A stretch of 64,000 nucleotides of DNA, from NCBI RefSeq assembly GCF_005877885.1, contig NZ_VCHY01000004.1, positions 62,001-126,000 of the forward strand, read 5' to 3'. The first letter of the stretch is position 1; every line of letters starts with the position of its first letter. The DNA is from Labilibacter sediminis. Its GTDB lineage: Bacteria; Bacteroidota; Bacteroidia; Bacteroidales; Marinilabiliaceae. The notes under the pieces are model-generated. The model did not search any database and was not told the origin of the DNA. It saw only the letters and a program-made list of their open reading frames with translations. A program made the position numbers and the translations under genes. Shown here piece after piece: positions 36,966-45,511 of this stretch.

Positions 36966-38123
36966 TTAAGTTCTTTTCGAATTTTCACCAAAGCAGAAAA
37001 GCGTGCCTTTGGTGGTTAATATCATAAAGTGATCAGAAATCACGGCAGGAGAAGCCACAATCTGCTCGCCTGTGTCATATTCCCATAGGAGTTCACCTGT
37101 TTTATTATCCAGAATTGATACAATACCGTCTTTGGTACACACAATTAGTTTATTGCGGCAAACCACCGGGGCGCTGTCGCCCACATTGCCTTTCAGCATG
37201 TATTTGAAATTGGTTTTACCTGTTTCCCGATCAATGGATAAAAGGTGACGATCGCCCGCATATACATAAACGCTTTTGCAACTCACCGCCGGAATCGACA
37301 CAAAGGATTCGTTATCCGACTCCGGTTCTCTGATTTTTTTGGACCCTTCGATCTTGCCATCCGATAGAAGAATCTCATATACGTTTCCGGTATAATCACC
37401 CACATATGCGTATTTACCCATGATTGCCGGTGAGGAGGGAAGATAGGCATCCAGCAGCAGGGAGTCGGTCGGGATTCCTGTCTGGCAATTTATAATCCGC
37501 AACCAGGCATCACAGCCTCCGAACAAGACATGCTTGCCTTTCAATGCAGCAGCGCCGTTAATGTAATAACCCGATTCAAATTTATTGACAAGTTCGCCAT
37601 TTTCATGATCCAGGCAATAGAAATAATTGTCGTAGCTGCCAAAGCAAATGGTTGACGTATTTTTAAAACGGGCCATGTTGGGCGAGGCTGAGATCTGACC
37701 AAGTGTTTCATAGTTCCAGACCGTGTCTTTATCAGCCAATGACAGCGCCGTCAGGTAGCCGTCAATACGGCCGATGTATAAAATCGAATCATGGATCATC
37801 GGGGTGGCTTCCACCGGAGTATTCAGGTTATAGGATAAGCTCAGGTTGCCGTGAATATCCACTCCGTTTATTTGTCCTTTTCGGTCGCACCAGTAGGTGG
37901 TTCCATTATCAATCACCGGAGATGAAACTGTTCGTTTACCGCCCTTGTACGTCCACAGTAACACAGGCTTTTCCGGCAGGTACTTCTCCACATATCCATT
38001 CAATCGGGGATTACCTCTGAAGAGTTTCCAGTTCAGGTCATCCACCGAAGCCTCACCTTCCGGCTTGTGCTTGCAGGCCATGAAAGTGATCAGGATTAAT
38101 CCGATACAGATAAAACGGTTCAT
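36966..38123 (-). CDS. PQQ-type beta-propeller lipoprotein
   Basis: Lipoprotein of 385 residues. The start at 38123 (MNRFICIGLILITFMAC) gives a clean signal peptide with lipobox TFMAC; the longer frame would bury it. The mature part starts with WKLFRGNPRLNGYV and shows seven or eight blades with the usual G.(L/V).W/Y pattern (KPVLLWTYKGG, KDTVWNYETLG, NGELVNKFESGY, TGKTNFKYMLKG, TGELLWEYDTGE). It lacks CxxCH. It sits 11 bases after the NuoG-like gene and 4 bases before the ABC ATPase, so it may be the periplasmic partner of the exporter or an outer-membrane-facing scaffold (inference). Confidence 0.9.
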   Translation of the reverse strand: MNRFICIGLILITFMACKHKPEGEASVDDLNWKLFRGNPRLNGYVEKYLPEKPVLLWTYKGGKRTVSSPVIDNGTTYWCDRKGQINGVDIHGNLSLSYNLNTPVEATPMIHDSILYIGRIDGYLTALSLADKDTVWNYETLGQISASPNMARFKNTSTICFGSYDNYFYCLDHENGELVNKFESGYYINGAAALKGKHVLFGGCDAWLRIINCQTGIPTDSLLLDAYLPSSPAIMGKYAYVGDYTGNVYEILLSDGKIEGSKKIREPESDNESFVSIPAVSCKSVYVYAGDRHLLSIDRETGKTNFKYMLKGNVGDSAPVVCRNKLIVCTKDGIVSILDNKTGELLWEYDTGEQIVASPAVISDHFMILTTKGTLFCFGENSKRT

Positions 38124-38134
38124 ATTACTCACTT

Positions 38135-39103
38135 TTAATTCTCTACTATATACAGTGCACCGGTCGGGCATAGCGAAGCCAGCTCAACACGGATGTTCTT
38201 CTTATTCTCTTCCGGCAGAATCACCTCCATGCCAAAACCACGGTCTTTGAAGGTAAAGCCGTTGTCACTATTGTAAACACACAGGCCGCAACGGATGCAT
38301 TTGGATGGCTCGAAATACATGATGTCATTCACCTTAGTTTTTGACATCACCTGCAACTCACTGCTCATATCATAGCCGGGCCGTTTAATTTTATGAGCTG
38401 TCGCATGAGTCCTCAATTGACAATCGGATCTGCCGGTGCAGGCACAATGCAGGCAATTGGAAGGTGTAGAAACCGTTTCCTTTAACCGTATTTTTTCACT
38501 GTCACTAAAACGGCCTAAACGGGATTGAAACAGTTTTTTATCAATCGCCACATTTTCAACTTCGTCCACAACAGCTGCATCCATTTCGTCAGTCAATTCT
38601 TTAATCAGCTTACGAATCGATACCGGAGCATCGATGTTCCCCCTTCTGCACGCTTTTTCACATGGGGCTTTACAGTCTTCACAAGCCAGCTTCGGCAAAT
38701 CAAAAGCATGTTTGATCAGGCCAACTGCTTTTTCCTTTTGCCCCTTATCATAGTAGTCCAGCATCCGCTCGATGTCCAGTTTAGCCGGGCACACCAGCGA
38801 GCAGGGAGCTTCACAATCGGCCCGGTGGTCGCTGAGTAAAAGCTCCAGTGACATGGTCCGAACCTGCATCACTTCTTCGCTTTGTGTATCGATTTGCATC
38901 CCTTCCACCGGTTTGCTTGTACATGACGGAATAATCTGGCCACGCGACATATCCTTTACCGCACATAACATGCACGACGATTTATGCTTTGCATCCTTCG
39001 ACCAGCAGAGTGACGGGATTTCGAAGCCTTCGTGCCGTGCAATCTCCAGCAAGGTATCCTGGCCCTGCACTTCTATGGTTTTATCGTTAATTGTTATTTG
39101 CAT
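38135..39103 (-). CDS. NuoG/HydA N-terminal-like multi Fe-S protein
   Basis: Cytoplasmic electron-transfer protein of 322 residues; the start at 39103 (MQITINDKT) has AAGAAG upstream and begins the 2Fe-2S fold directly. Domains: ferredoxin-like [2Fe-2S] with Cys33, 44, 47, 61 (the spacing of NuoG/HydA), a His/Cys region, a GltD/dihydropyrimidine-dehydrogenase-like Fe-S helical domain (CEAPCSLVCPAKLDI and CEDCKAPCEKACRRGNID), and a C-terminal Cys-rich part (CLHCACTGRSDC; CIRCGLC; LCPTGAL). It lacks the H-cluster motifs of [FeFe]-hydrogenase and the molybdopterin domain of NuoG, so it is only an electron-transfer subunit. It overlaps the NADH dehydrogenase gene by 17 bases and is presumably its partner. 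Confidence 0.88.
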   Translation of the reverse strand: MQITINDKTIEVQGQDTLLEIARHEGFEIPSLCWSKDAKHKSSCMLCAVKDMSRGQIIPSCTSKPVEGMQIDTQSEEVMQVRTMSLELLLSDHRADCEAPCSLVCPAKLDIERMLDYYDKGQKEKAVGLIKHAFDLPKLACEDCKAPCEKACRRGNIDAPVSIRKLIKELTDEMDAAVVDEVENVAIDKKLFQSRLGRFSDSEKIRLKETVSTPSNCLHCACTGRSDCQLRTHATAHKIKRPGYDMSSELQVMSKTKVNDIMYFEPSKCIRCGLCVYNSDNGFTFKDRGFGMEVILPEENKKNIRVELASLCPTGALYIVEN

Positions 39104-41498
39104 ACACTTCTTCTTTAACCGGCACTTTAATAATGGTGTTGAATTCACATTCATCCACGCACAAGCCGCATTTTACACAGGCATCCTGATCGATATTGTG
39201 CACTTCATATGGTTCATAAGCGATGGCATCTACCGGACACGCCTTCGCACACTTTGTACAACCGGTACAATCTTTCGTGATTACAAACTGCATCATATCT
39301 TTGCACTTACCGGTTTTACAAAGGCCGTTGATGTGTTCCTCATATTCTTCACGGAAATACTTTAAGGTGGTTAGCACAGGGTTAGGTGCTGTCTTTCCAA
39401 GGCCACAAAGCGATGATTTCTTTACATTCAGTGCCAGTTCTTCCAGCTTGTCAATTTCTTCCATTTTGGCTTTACCACTACAGATGCGATCCAGTATGTC
39501 GAGCATACGACGAATACCCACACGGCAGAAGGTACATTTGCCACAGGATTCCTCGCAGGTGAAACTTAAAAAGTAGCGTGCCACATCAACCATGCAGTCG
39601 CTTTCACTCAATACTACCAATCCGCCGGAGCCCATCATCGCACCCATTCGGTTGAAAGAGTCAAAGTCCACAGGTACATCACAGAGGTGTGCCGGGATAC
39701 AACCGCCTGAAGGGCCACCAATCTGTACGGCTTTCAGTTTCTCACCACCTTCCACGCCTCCGCCAATCTCTTCAATAATCTGGTTAAGGCTGATGCCCAT
39801 AGGAACTTCGATCAATCCTCCGTTTTTAATTTTACCTGCCAGGGCAAATACTTTTGTGCCTTTACTGTTCTGGGTTCCAGTTTCCGCATAATGCTCTGCT
39901 CCGTTTCGGATTATATAGGGGATCTGGCTGAGTGTTTCCACATTATTGACCAGGGTTGGCAATCCATTCAAGCCTTCCACCGCCGGGAAAGGAGGTTTTT
40001 GTCTTGGGAACCCTCTGTCACCTTCGATGGAAGCGATTAATGCGGTTTCTTCGCCACACACAAAGGCACCGGCTCCTTCAAAGACAGAAATTTCAAAGGA
40101 AAAATCACCACCGAGAATGTTCTTGCCAATCAGGTTTCGCTCCAGGCAGAGTTCCAATGCGCGTTTGATGCGTTGAACGGCCAGAGGGTACTCTGCGCGG
40201 ATATAAAAGATGCCCTTGGTTGCACCTGTGGCAAAGGCCTCAATCACCATGCCTTCAATCACACGATAAGGGTAAGATTCCAATATCATCCGATCCATAA
40301 AGGCTCCCGGATCACCTTCATCGCCATTGCATATCAGGTATTTGTCCTTTTTATCGGAGGATGCGACAATCTTCATTTTCTCACCAGTCGGAAAACCACC
40401 ACCACCGCGGCCACGGATACCACTTGTGAGTACATCCATAACCACCTGATGTGGCTTGTTTTCTGTAATCACTTTTTTCAGGGACTCAAAGCCTTGGTGG
40501 TGAATGTATTCATCCAGATCCAGCGGAGCCAGAAAACCATAGCCCTCTGTGGAGATATGCTTTTGTTCTGACAGAAAACTGTCAATCAAACCTGTTCGTT
40601 CGGCTTCAGACTTCCATACCACATTGTCCCAGGTAGTGTCGGTATGGTAGGTGTCCAGGCGATTGATGATGCTGTTCTTAAAACGTTTAATCAGGCTGCC
40701 CGATTTAAAATGGTGGTGCAGGATTTCTTTAATTTCCGAGGCATTCACATTAGGGTAGCGTTTCACAGAGCCATCTTCCAGCACAACATCAATCAATGGC
40801 ACCTGGTTGCATACTCCTACACAACCCACGGATTTAATATCCACTTTGATGCCCAGTTCATTTGATTTTTTAAGAAGCTCTTTGTAAATATCCGAAGAAC
40901 CGCTGGCCTGGCAGCAGGAACCCATGCCCAGACGCACTTCACCGGATATCTTGTATTTTTTTGTCTTCTCTGCCTTTTCTTCTCCGGCTTCGGTGGTTTC
41001 AATAAACTCTGAAATTACTTCGCTTACTTTCCCCGGTGCCACATGCCCGTATATCTTATTATCAATCTGAACCACAGGAGCAAGTGTGCAGCAGCCGAGG
41101 CAGGCCACTTTCTCAATGGAGAACAGTTCGTCATCCGTGGTGATCTTGTCATTCTTTATTTTTAATTCCCTGACAAATGAATCGTATACATTATTGGCGC
41201 CTTTTACATGGCAGGCCGTTCCTGCGCATACCTTAATCAGGTGTTTGCCATAAGGAATGTGACGGAACTGAGAATAAAAAGTAGAGACGCTGATAAGCTG
41301 TGCCCGGTCAATCTCCGTTTTTTCATAAATTCGTTCAATCGCTTCTCCCGGCAGGTAATTGAATTCATCCTGTATCGCTTGCAATAATGGAATAATCACC
41401 TTGCGGGAGGTGCCGACGCGTTCGATGATGGTATCCATTTTGGCCATCACTTCATCGTGACTCAGCTTGTCGTTATTTTCACACGTACAATGACTCAT
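39087..41498 (-). CDS. HydB/HndC-type NADH dehydrogenase (NuoE-NuoF fusion with ferredoxin)
   Basis: Cytoplasmic flavoprotein of 803 residues. Domains: NuoE-like [2Fe-2S] thioredoxin fold (about 15-168, Cys91, 96, 133, 137); a second thioredoxin-like [2Fe-2S] domain (about 188-260, Cys195/196, 226, 230); a NuoF core with the FMN/NADH loop RGRGGGGFPTGEKM, GAFVCGEETALIASIEG, SLBB domain and the N3-type [4Fe-4S] ligands CGKCTFC plus SLCGLG; and two C-terminal [4Fe-4S] clusters (CTGCTKCAKACP and CVKCGLCVDEC). This is the diaphorase of electron-bifurcating hydrogenases and NADP-reducing complexes, but no hydrogenase is present. It should move electrons from NAD(P)H to the Fe-S partner, perhaps with ferredoxin as donor or acceptor. 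Confidence 0.95.
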   Translation of the reverse strand: MSHCTCENNDKLSHDEVMAKMDTIIERVGTSRKVIIPLLQAIQDEFNYLPGEAIERIYEKTEIDRAQLISVSTFYSQFRHIPYGKHLIKVCAGTACHVKGANNVYDSFVRELKIKNDKITTDDELFSIEKVACLGCCTLAPVVQIDNKIYGHVAPGKVSEVISEFIETTEAGEEKAEKTKKYKISGEVRLGMGSCCQASGSSDIYKELLKKSNELGIKVDIKSVGCVGVCNQVPLIDVVLEDGSVKRYPNVNASEIKEILHHHFKSGSLIKRFKNSIINRLDTYHTDTTWDNVVWKSEAERTGLIDSFLSEQKHISTEGYGFLAPLDLDEYIHHQGFESLKKVITENKPHQVVMDVLTSGIRGRGGGGFPTGEKMKIVASSDKKDKYLICNGDEGDPGAFMDRMILESYPYRVIEGMVIEAFATGATKGIFYIRAEYPLAVQRIKRALELCLERNLIGKNILGGDFSFEISVFEGAGAFVCGEETALIASIEGDRGFPRQKPPFPAVEGLNGLPTLVNNVETLSQIPYIIRNGAEHYAETGTQNSKGTKVFALAGKIKNGGLIEVPMGISLNQIIEEIGGGVEGGEKLKAVQIGGPSGGCIPAHLCDVPVDFDSFNRMGAMMGSGGLVVLSESDCMVDVARYFLSFTCEESCGKCTFCRVGIRRMLDILDRICSGKAKMEEIDKLEELALNVKKSSLCGLGKTAPNPVLTTLKYFREEYEEHINGLCKTGKCKDMMQFVITKDCTGCTKCAKACPVDAIAYEPYEVHNIDQDACVKCGLCVDECEFNTIIKVPVKEEVYANNN

Positions 41499-41499
41499 G

Positions 41500-43449
41500 T
41501 TAGTTGACCTTTACACAGTAAATACTATTATCCGTTCTCACCACAATACGCTCATTGGTGAATGCTGGTGTGGCGTAGGTGTTTTCTCCCGTGGCGAAGG
41601 AATCCAGCAGGGCAAATTCATCATCGGCTTTGAAAATGTGCATGGTGCCGTCGTTGCTGATGATGTATATTTTTCCTTCTGCCAGGATAGGTGAGGAGTA
41701 GAACTCCGCATTGGTTTCGTGTTCTTTCTTAAGCTCACCGGTAAGCGGATCAAAGGAAGCTACAACGCCATAACTTGTTGCGATGTATAAGTTTGTTTTT
41801 GTTGCGACAGGACTTGCTACTTCCGGCAGGTAGTCCATTGATTCCCACAATACCGAGCCATCTGTACCGTTGATGGCCACCATTTTGGCATATTCACTGG
41901 CACCGAAGATTATACCGTTCATGCTGCAGGCACTGGCGCCTACTTCACCCATCAGGCATTCCACGCGCCACAACTGATCGCCGGTAGTAGGATTGTAGCC
42001 TGTAATGCCGGGATTACCCATTAGAACCAGTTGAGGGCTTCCATTTACATCGGCAATCATCGGCGAACTCCAGGTAATTCTTTCTTTACGGTCTTTATTC
42101 CAGATCTCATCCCCGGTGGCCGGGTTGAGGGCCATTACCTTTTGGACATTGTTATTGTCGTACTGGATGAACAGTTTATTGTCGTAAATCAGCAGGGAAG
42201 AGGCATAGCCATAGTGATTATCCGGCACCCCCAGGTTTTTGGCCCACAGTTTATTACCATTCATGTCTGTACAAACCAGATCGCCTGTGCCGAAAATTGC
42301 ACAAACCTGCTTGCCATTGGTGGCTACACTGGCCGACGCCAATCCGGTATCATCTGTAGTTTCCGGTACCTTTGCAGGCGATCCGGGTATGCCTGTGACA
42401 TTTAATGTCCACAGGTTTTCACCTGTATTCAGATCGTAACATAATAACTCCCGGGCTTTTTCGTCACCACATGTGATGAATATTTTATTGCCATAAATGA
42501 CAGGTGAACTCTGGCCTTTCCCGTTGATCTTTGCCTGCCACGCAATGTTAGTGCCCTTGGCCAGATCCCATTTCATTGGCAGGTTTTTGGCCGGTGAGAT
42601 GCCGTTTGACTTGTTCCCCCTGAAGGCAGAGCTGTTGATTTTATTGAGCGGCACTGCTTTTTCTGCTTTTTCAGATTCTGATGGTTCTGTTACTTCAGCC
42701 TCTTCTGTCTCCCCTGATTTTTCTGTGACTTTCTGATCTGAAGAAGGGCTTTCCTCAGTCGATACCGTGCTTTGCGCATCTGCGGCAACACTCACTTCAT
42801 TCACGGTACTACTTACTTTATCTGTGGTATTCACTACTTCATCTACCGCATCACCTGCCTCTTCTATGGCAGTGCTTACATCATCCGCAGTAGTGTTAAC
42901 TCCTTTCGCAGGTCTAACCACTTCCTGTTCTTCTGAACCCTCTGCTTCGACAACCTCAGCCACTAATTCTTTTTTCGCATCCGGAGATGCCTTCTTCATA
43001 AACGGCATGCTGAAGACGATAAACACCACAGCTACAGCTACCACGCCAACAGCGCCGTAATTTACATATTTGCGAGCCTGGCTCTTCACAGCCCATTCAT
43101 CAATCGGATCCAGTTCTTTATCAGGCACATCTTTAAAATGAGTATAATACAGGCGTGTACATACAATAAACACGGCCAGCATGCCTAACAACAAGTATAC
43201 GCCATTCATCAGGTGGTCCATGCTGATAAAGTAGGCCTTCCGTGCCATTAAGTCGAGCTGTCGGATTTGCTCCTGCAATTCCGTATTCCCAGCATTTTGA
43301 TCATTTAATTGTTTTAAAGTCTCCACCACCTGAGATTGCAGAGGCGATACTTCTTTTACCTGGAAATAATTTGTGATCAGCATGATTGCCAGGGTAATAA
43401 TGAAAATGGCCGATACAATGGCTATATTTCTGAATATTTTCTGTTTCAT
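41500..43449 (-). CDS. Membrane-anchored PQQ-type propeller with acidic linker
   Basis: Protein of 649 residues with an unusual build. Three TM segments (about 9-27, 83-103 and 132-150) are followed by an Asp/Glu/Thr/Ser/Val-rich linker (about 155-275) and a beta-propeller (about 290-649) with blades such as GENLWTLNV, NKLWAKNLG, GDEIWNKDRK, GDQLWRVEC, GSVLWESMD. The propeller would face the periplasm. The linker is low-complexity and acidic, like a flexible tether. It overlaps the NapH-like gene by 4 bases and is 1 base from the NADH dehydrogenase gene, so it sits between the membrane and cytoplasmic electron-transfer genes and may be a structural subunit of that complex. No heme motif. Confidence 0.88.
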   Translation of the reverse strand: MKQKIFRNIAIVSAIFIITLAIMLITNYFQVKEVSPLQSQVVETLKQLNDQNAGNTELQEQIRQLDLMARKAYFISMDHLMNGVYLLLGMLAVFIVCTRLYYTHFKDVPDKELDPIDEWAVKSQARKYVNYGAVGVVAVAVVFIVFSMPFMKKASPDAKKELVAEVVEAEGSEEQEVVRPAKGVNTTADDVSTAIEEAGDAVDEVVNTTDKVSSTVNEVSVAADAQSTVSTEESPSSDQKVTEKSGETEEAEVTEPSESEKAEKAVPLNKINSSAFRGNKSNGISPAKNLPMKWDLAKGTNIAWQAKINGKGQSSPVIYGNKIFITCGDEKARELLCYDLNTGENLWTLNVTGIPGSPAKVPETTDDTGLASASVATNGKQVCAIFGTGDLVCTDMNGNKLWAKNLGVPDNHYGYASSLLIYDNKLFIQYDNNNVQKVMALNPATGDEIWNKDRKERITWSSPMIADVNGSPQLVLMGNPGITGYNPTTGDQLWRVECLMGEVGASACSMNGIIFGASEYAKMVAINGTDGSVLWESMDYLPEVASPVATKTNLYIATSYGVVASFDPLTGELKKEHETNAEFYSSPILAEGKIYIISNDGTMHIFKADDEFALLDSFATGENTYATPAFTNERIVVRTDNSIYCVKVN

Positions 43450-44729
43450 TTACCGGTGTATTTGAGATTCAGGAAGTCATTTTGTGGACAATAGCTGAAG
43501 CACCTTCCGCATGCCACGCAATCGCCGTGTTCTATTTCATATGTTTTTCTGGAACGCTTAAGTGATAAATTGATTAGGGTTAATCCGAGCACTAAACCTA
43601 TTAAAGCACCGGCAATGGTCCCGAAAAATTTAAAATCCTGCTTAACTGCGCCTACCTTTTCCTCAAGAGTTTCGATGTTTCCTCCATCTATGTAAAAGGC
43701 CTCCAACTCGATGGAAATTAAACTCTGCGGATTGCGTTCCTGTTCCATGACCATCTCATAAAGCTTCAGGTCTTTATGTGATTTGCTTAGCTCCGGGCTG
43801 AATTGGCGTAATACATATGCGGAAGTACCCACAATCAGTGGCAGAAAGAGGAAATACATCAACAGACGTTTCACGCCCTGCATCCGCTCTTCTTTCACCT
43901 TGTTTTCATAGGGGTTTTTTATGGCATCCACCGGGCAGGCATTGTGGCACAAATCACAATTGATACAATCTTTCTTCGTAATCTGAATCTTCCAGATCGA
44001 CACTTCTGAGAATAAGCTCAACAAAGCACTGTAGGGGCACAGGAAGCGACAGAACGGGCGGCCTGTGAATATGGAAGCAAGCAACAAAAGTGATCCGAAA
44101 ACGATCAATCCAAAGTCACCACCCAACCTAAATATGCCTATAAAGGGATCGTAAAGGCAAATGATGAAACTGGTGCGTGTGACTGCATATAATAAGGCGA
44201 AAATAAGGTATAACCAGGGGATTACGCCTAGTACGGCCGTGACTGATTTCGACAGTCTGTAATTTCGGATGTTCACCAACTCCTGCAAAGCACCGAAAGG
44301 GCATACCCCTGCACAAAAGACACGCCCAAATAAGAAGGCGAAGGCAATAGGCAGAATAAAAAACAGGAACACCGAAACAGGTATTACATAAGAGGAATCT
44401 GCAAAGGCAAGTGCCACATTCTGGATGGAGCCGATGCTGCATACGCATCCGCTGCGGAAAAAGCCAAAATAGGCGACCGATATAACGGATACCCAGATAA
44501 TTGGTATACGTCTTTGTTTTTTGAGTATGGCCCAGGCCACAAAGCTCATCAGCGCCACCAACAAGAAGATGTCGATGAACAGCCAGAGTTGTTCATTGGG
44601 CAGGGCATAATGTGTATCCGGGTACTGGTAACCCGATTCAAAATCCGGTTTCGGGAACCGGTTCAGATTTTGCGCACCTGATGTTGCGGCCAGGAACAGA
44701 GTAACTAATATCGTGTATATTCGCTTCAT
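43446..44729 (-). CDS. NapH-like membrane polyferredoxin
   Basis: Inner-membrane Fe-S protein of 427 residues. About six hydrophobic segments: a signal-like N-terminus ending SGAQ, then TMs near 49-67, 75-93, 115-140, 160-190 and 205-220. The paired CxxxCP elements FCAGVCPFGAL and FCRFLCPYSAL are diagnostic of the NapH/NosR/CcoG-like group, and there are two [4Fe-4S] sites (CINCDLCHNACP and CVACGRCFSYCP). NapH-type proteins move electrons between the quinone pool or cytoplasm and periplasmic Fe-S partners. The partner is the adjacent Tat-type ferredoxin. A further CVCSIGSIQN segment could be a redox-active element. An N-terminal signal on a membrane protein is also seen in some NosR-like proteins. 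Confidence 0.9.
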   Translation of the reverse strand: MKRIYTILVTLFLAATSGAQNLNRFPKPDFESGYQYPDTHYALPNEQLWLFIDIFLLVALMSFVAWAILKKQRRIPIIWVSVISVAYFGFFRSGCVCSIGSIQNVALAFADSSYVIPVSVFLFFILPIAFAFLFGRVFCAGVCPFGALQELVNIRNYRLSKSVTAVLGVIPWLYLIFALLYAVTRTSFIICLYDPFIGIFRLGGDFGLIVFGSLLLLASIFTGRPFCRFLCPYSALLSLFSEVSIWKIQITKKDCINCDLCHNACPVDAIKNPYENKVKEERMQGVKRLLMYFLFLPLIVGTSAYVLRQFSPELSKSHKDLKLYEMVMEQERNPQSLISIELEAFYIDGGNIETLEEKVGAVKQDFKFFGTIAGALIGLVLGLTLINLSLKRSRKTYEIEHGDCVACGRCFSYCPQNDFLNLKYTGK

Positions 44730-45305
44730 TTATCCTTTCAGTTTATATGCTTGCGCAAGTGGAACCCTTGTGATGGCATTGGATGGACAAACCTTTGCGA
44801 TCTGGCATTCATTGCAATCGACGCACAGGTCGCGTTTTATTTGCAGGTAAAGTGAGCCGTTGCCAAAGGAGGTACAGCCTTTTACACATTTTGCACAACC
44901 GTTACATAAGTCCTCATCAATTTTATATTCGAAGTAGGGGTCTTCCACGAACTTGCGTTGGATGGCACCGGTGGGGCACATCAGGTTTTCCGCGGCCGTG
45001 TTCAGGTCCTTGACATTGGAACGGTAATAGCCGCCACATAAATCGCAATAGCCGCATATTTTATTTGCGTGGAAGCACTTTACAGCGGACACAGTCAATA
45101 CGCAATCTGTTTCACATTTCCCACAGTGCGTGCATTTCTGAGGATCAATCTGCCAGTAATGCGTTTCTTCACCGGTTCTGAATTTCGTAAACAGGACACC
45201 CGTGGTTGCCAGTATGGTACTACCGGCTACGGCTGATCCGAGCATCTTTACAAATTTCCGGCGTTCAATCGGGCTTTTATGAGTGGTCTCTTTTTTCATT
45301 TCCAT
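44730..45305 (-). CDS. NapG-like periplasmic polyferredoxin with Tat signal
   Basis: Fe-S protein of 191 residues with a twin-arginine export signal: ERRKFVKM (residues 14-21) followed by a hydrophobic stretch (22-40). It carries four cysteine groups: CTHCGKCETDC (58-68), a CGYCDLCGGYYR group, CNGCAKCVKGC and CVDCNECQIAKVCP, enough for four [4Fe-4S] clusters, as in NapG. It should be exported folded and either remain tethered or sit on the periplasmic face. It overlaps the Cys-rich miniprotein gene by 1 base and is directly followed by the NapH-like gene, so the three are a unit for electron transfer out of the cytoplasm or quinone pool. Confidence 0.92.
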   Translation of the reverse strand: MEMKKETTHKSPIERRKFVKMLGSAVAGSTILATTGVLFTKFRTGEETHYWQIDPQKCTHCGKCETDCVLTVSAVKCFHANKICGYCDLCGGYYRSNVKDLNTAAENLMCPTGAIQRKFVEDPYFEYKIDEDLCNGCAKCVKGCTSFGNGSLYLQIKRDLCVDCNECQIAKVCPSNAITRVPLAQAYKLKG

Positions 45306-45508
45306 TAGATTGTCACGCCCTTGCGTAAAGGACAGTTTTTAACTTTGCATTTGGGGCATTTCGCAGCGGCAGGCGTACTCGTGCACTGAATCCCTTCCTG
45401 GCCTCTGTTGAGCAAAAGGTACGCACTCGTACCGATGATGCCCGCACCTGCCAGCAGGGTGGCGCCGAGTTGAAAAAACTTCTGTCTGCTTATTTTTTTT
45501 CTATACAT
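45305..45508 (-). CDS. Cys-rich membrane miniprotein
   Basis: Small protein of 67 residues, unrecognised. A basic N-terminus (MYRKKISRQKFFQ) precedes one hydrophobic segment (about 14-32), so the rest should lie in the periplasm. The tail holds five cysteines: one near residue 42, then CPKCKVKNCP at about 51-60. This could bind a metal or one Fe-S cluster. The N-terminus resembles a degenerate Tat signal (RKKISRQKFF). It is translationally coupled to the NapG-like ferredoxin by a 1-base overlap and starts 3 bases after the NHL propeller, so it is probably a small redox subunit of the same membrane complex (inference). Confidence 0.8.
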   Translation of the reverse strand: MYRKKISRQKFFQLGATLLAGAGIIGTSAYLLLNRGQEGIQCTSTPAAAKCPKCKVKNCPLRKGVTI

Positions 45509-45511
45509 GTC

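Noticed and set aside
38772-39365. 197-codon + strand ORF
   Set aside because: Antisense to two strongly conserved Fe-S protein genes; no independent evidence.
38135-41498. [FeFe]-hydrogenase or complex I
   Set aside because: The NuoEF- and NuoG-like subunits suggested it, but H-cluster motifs, a molybdopterin domain and membrane Nuo subunits are all missing.
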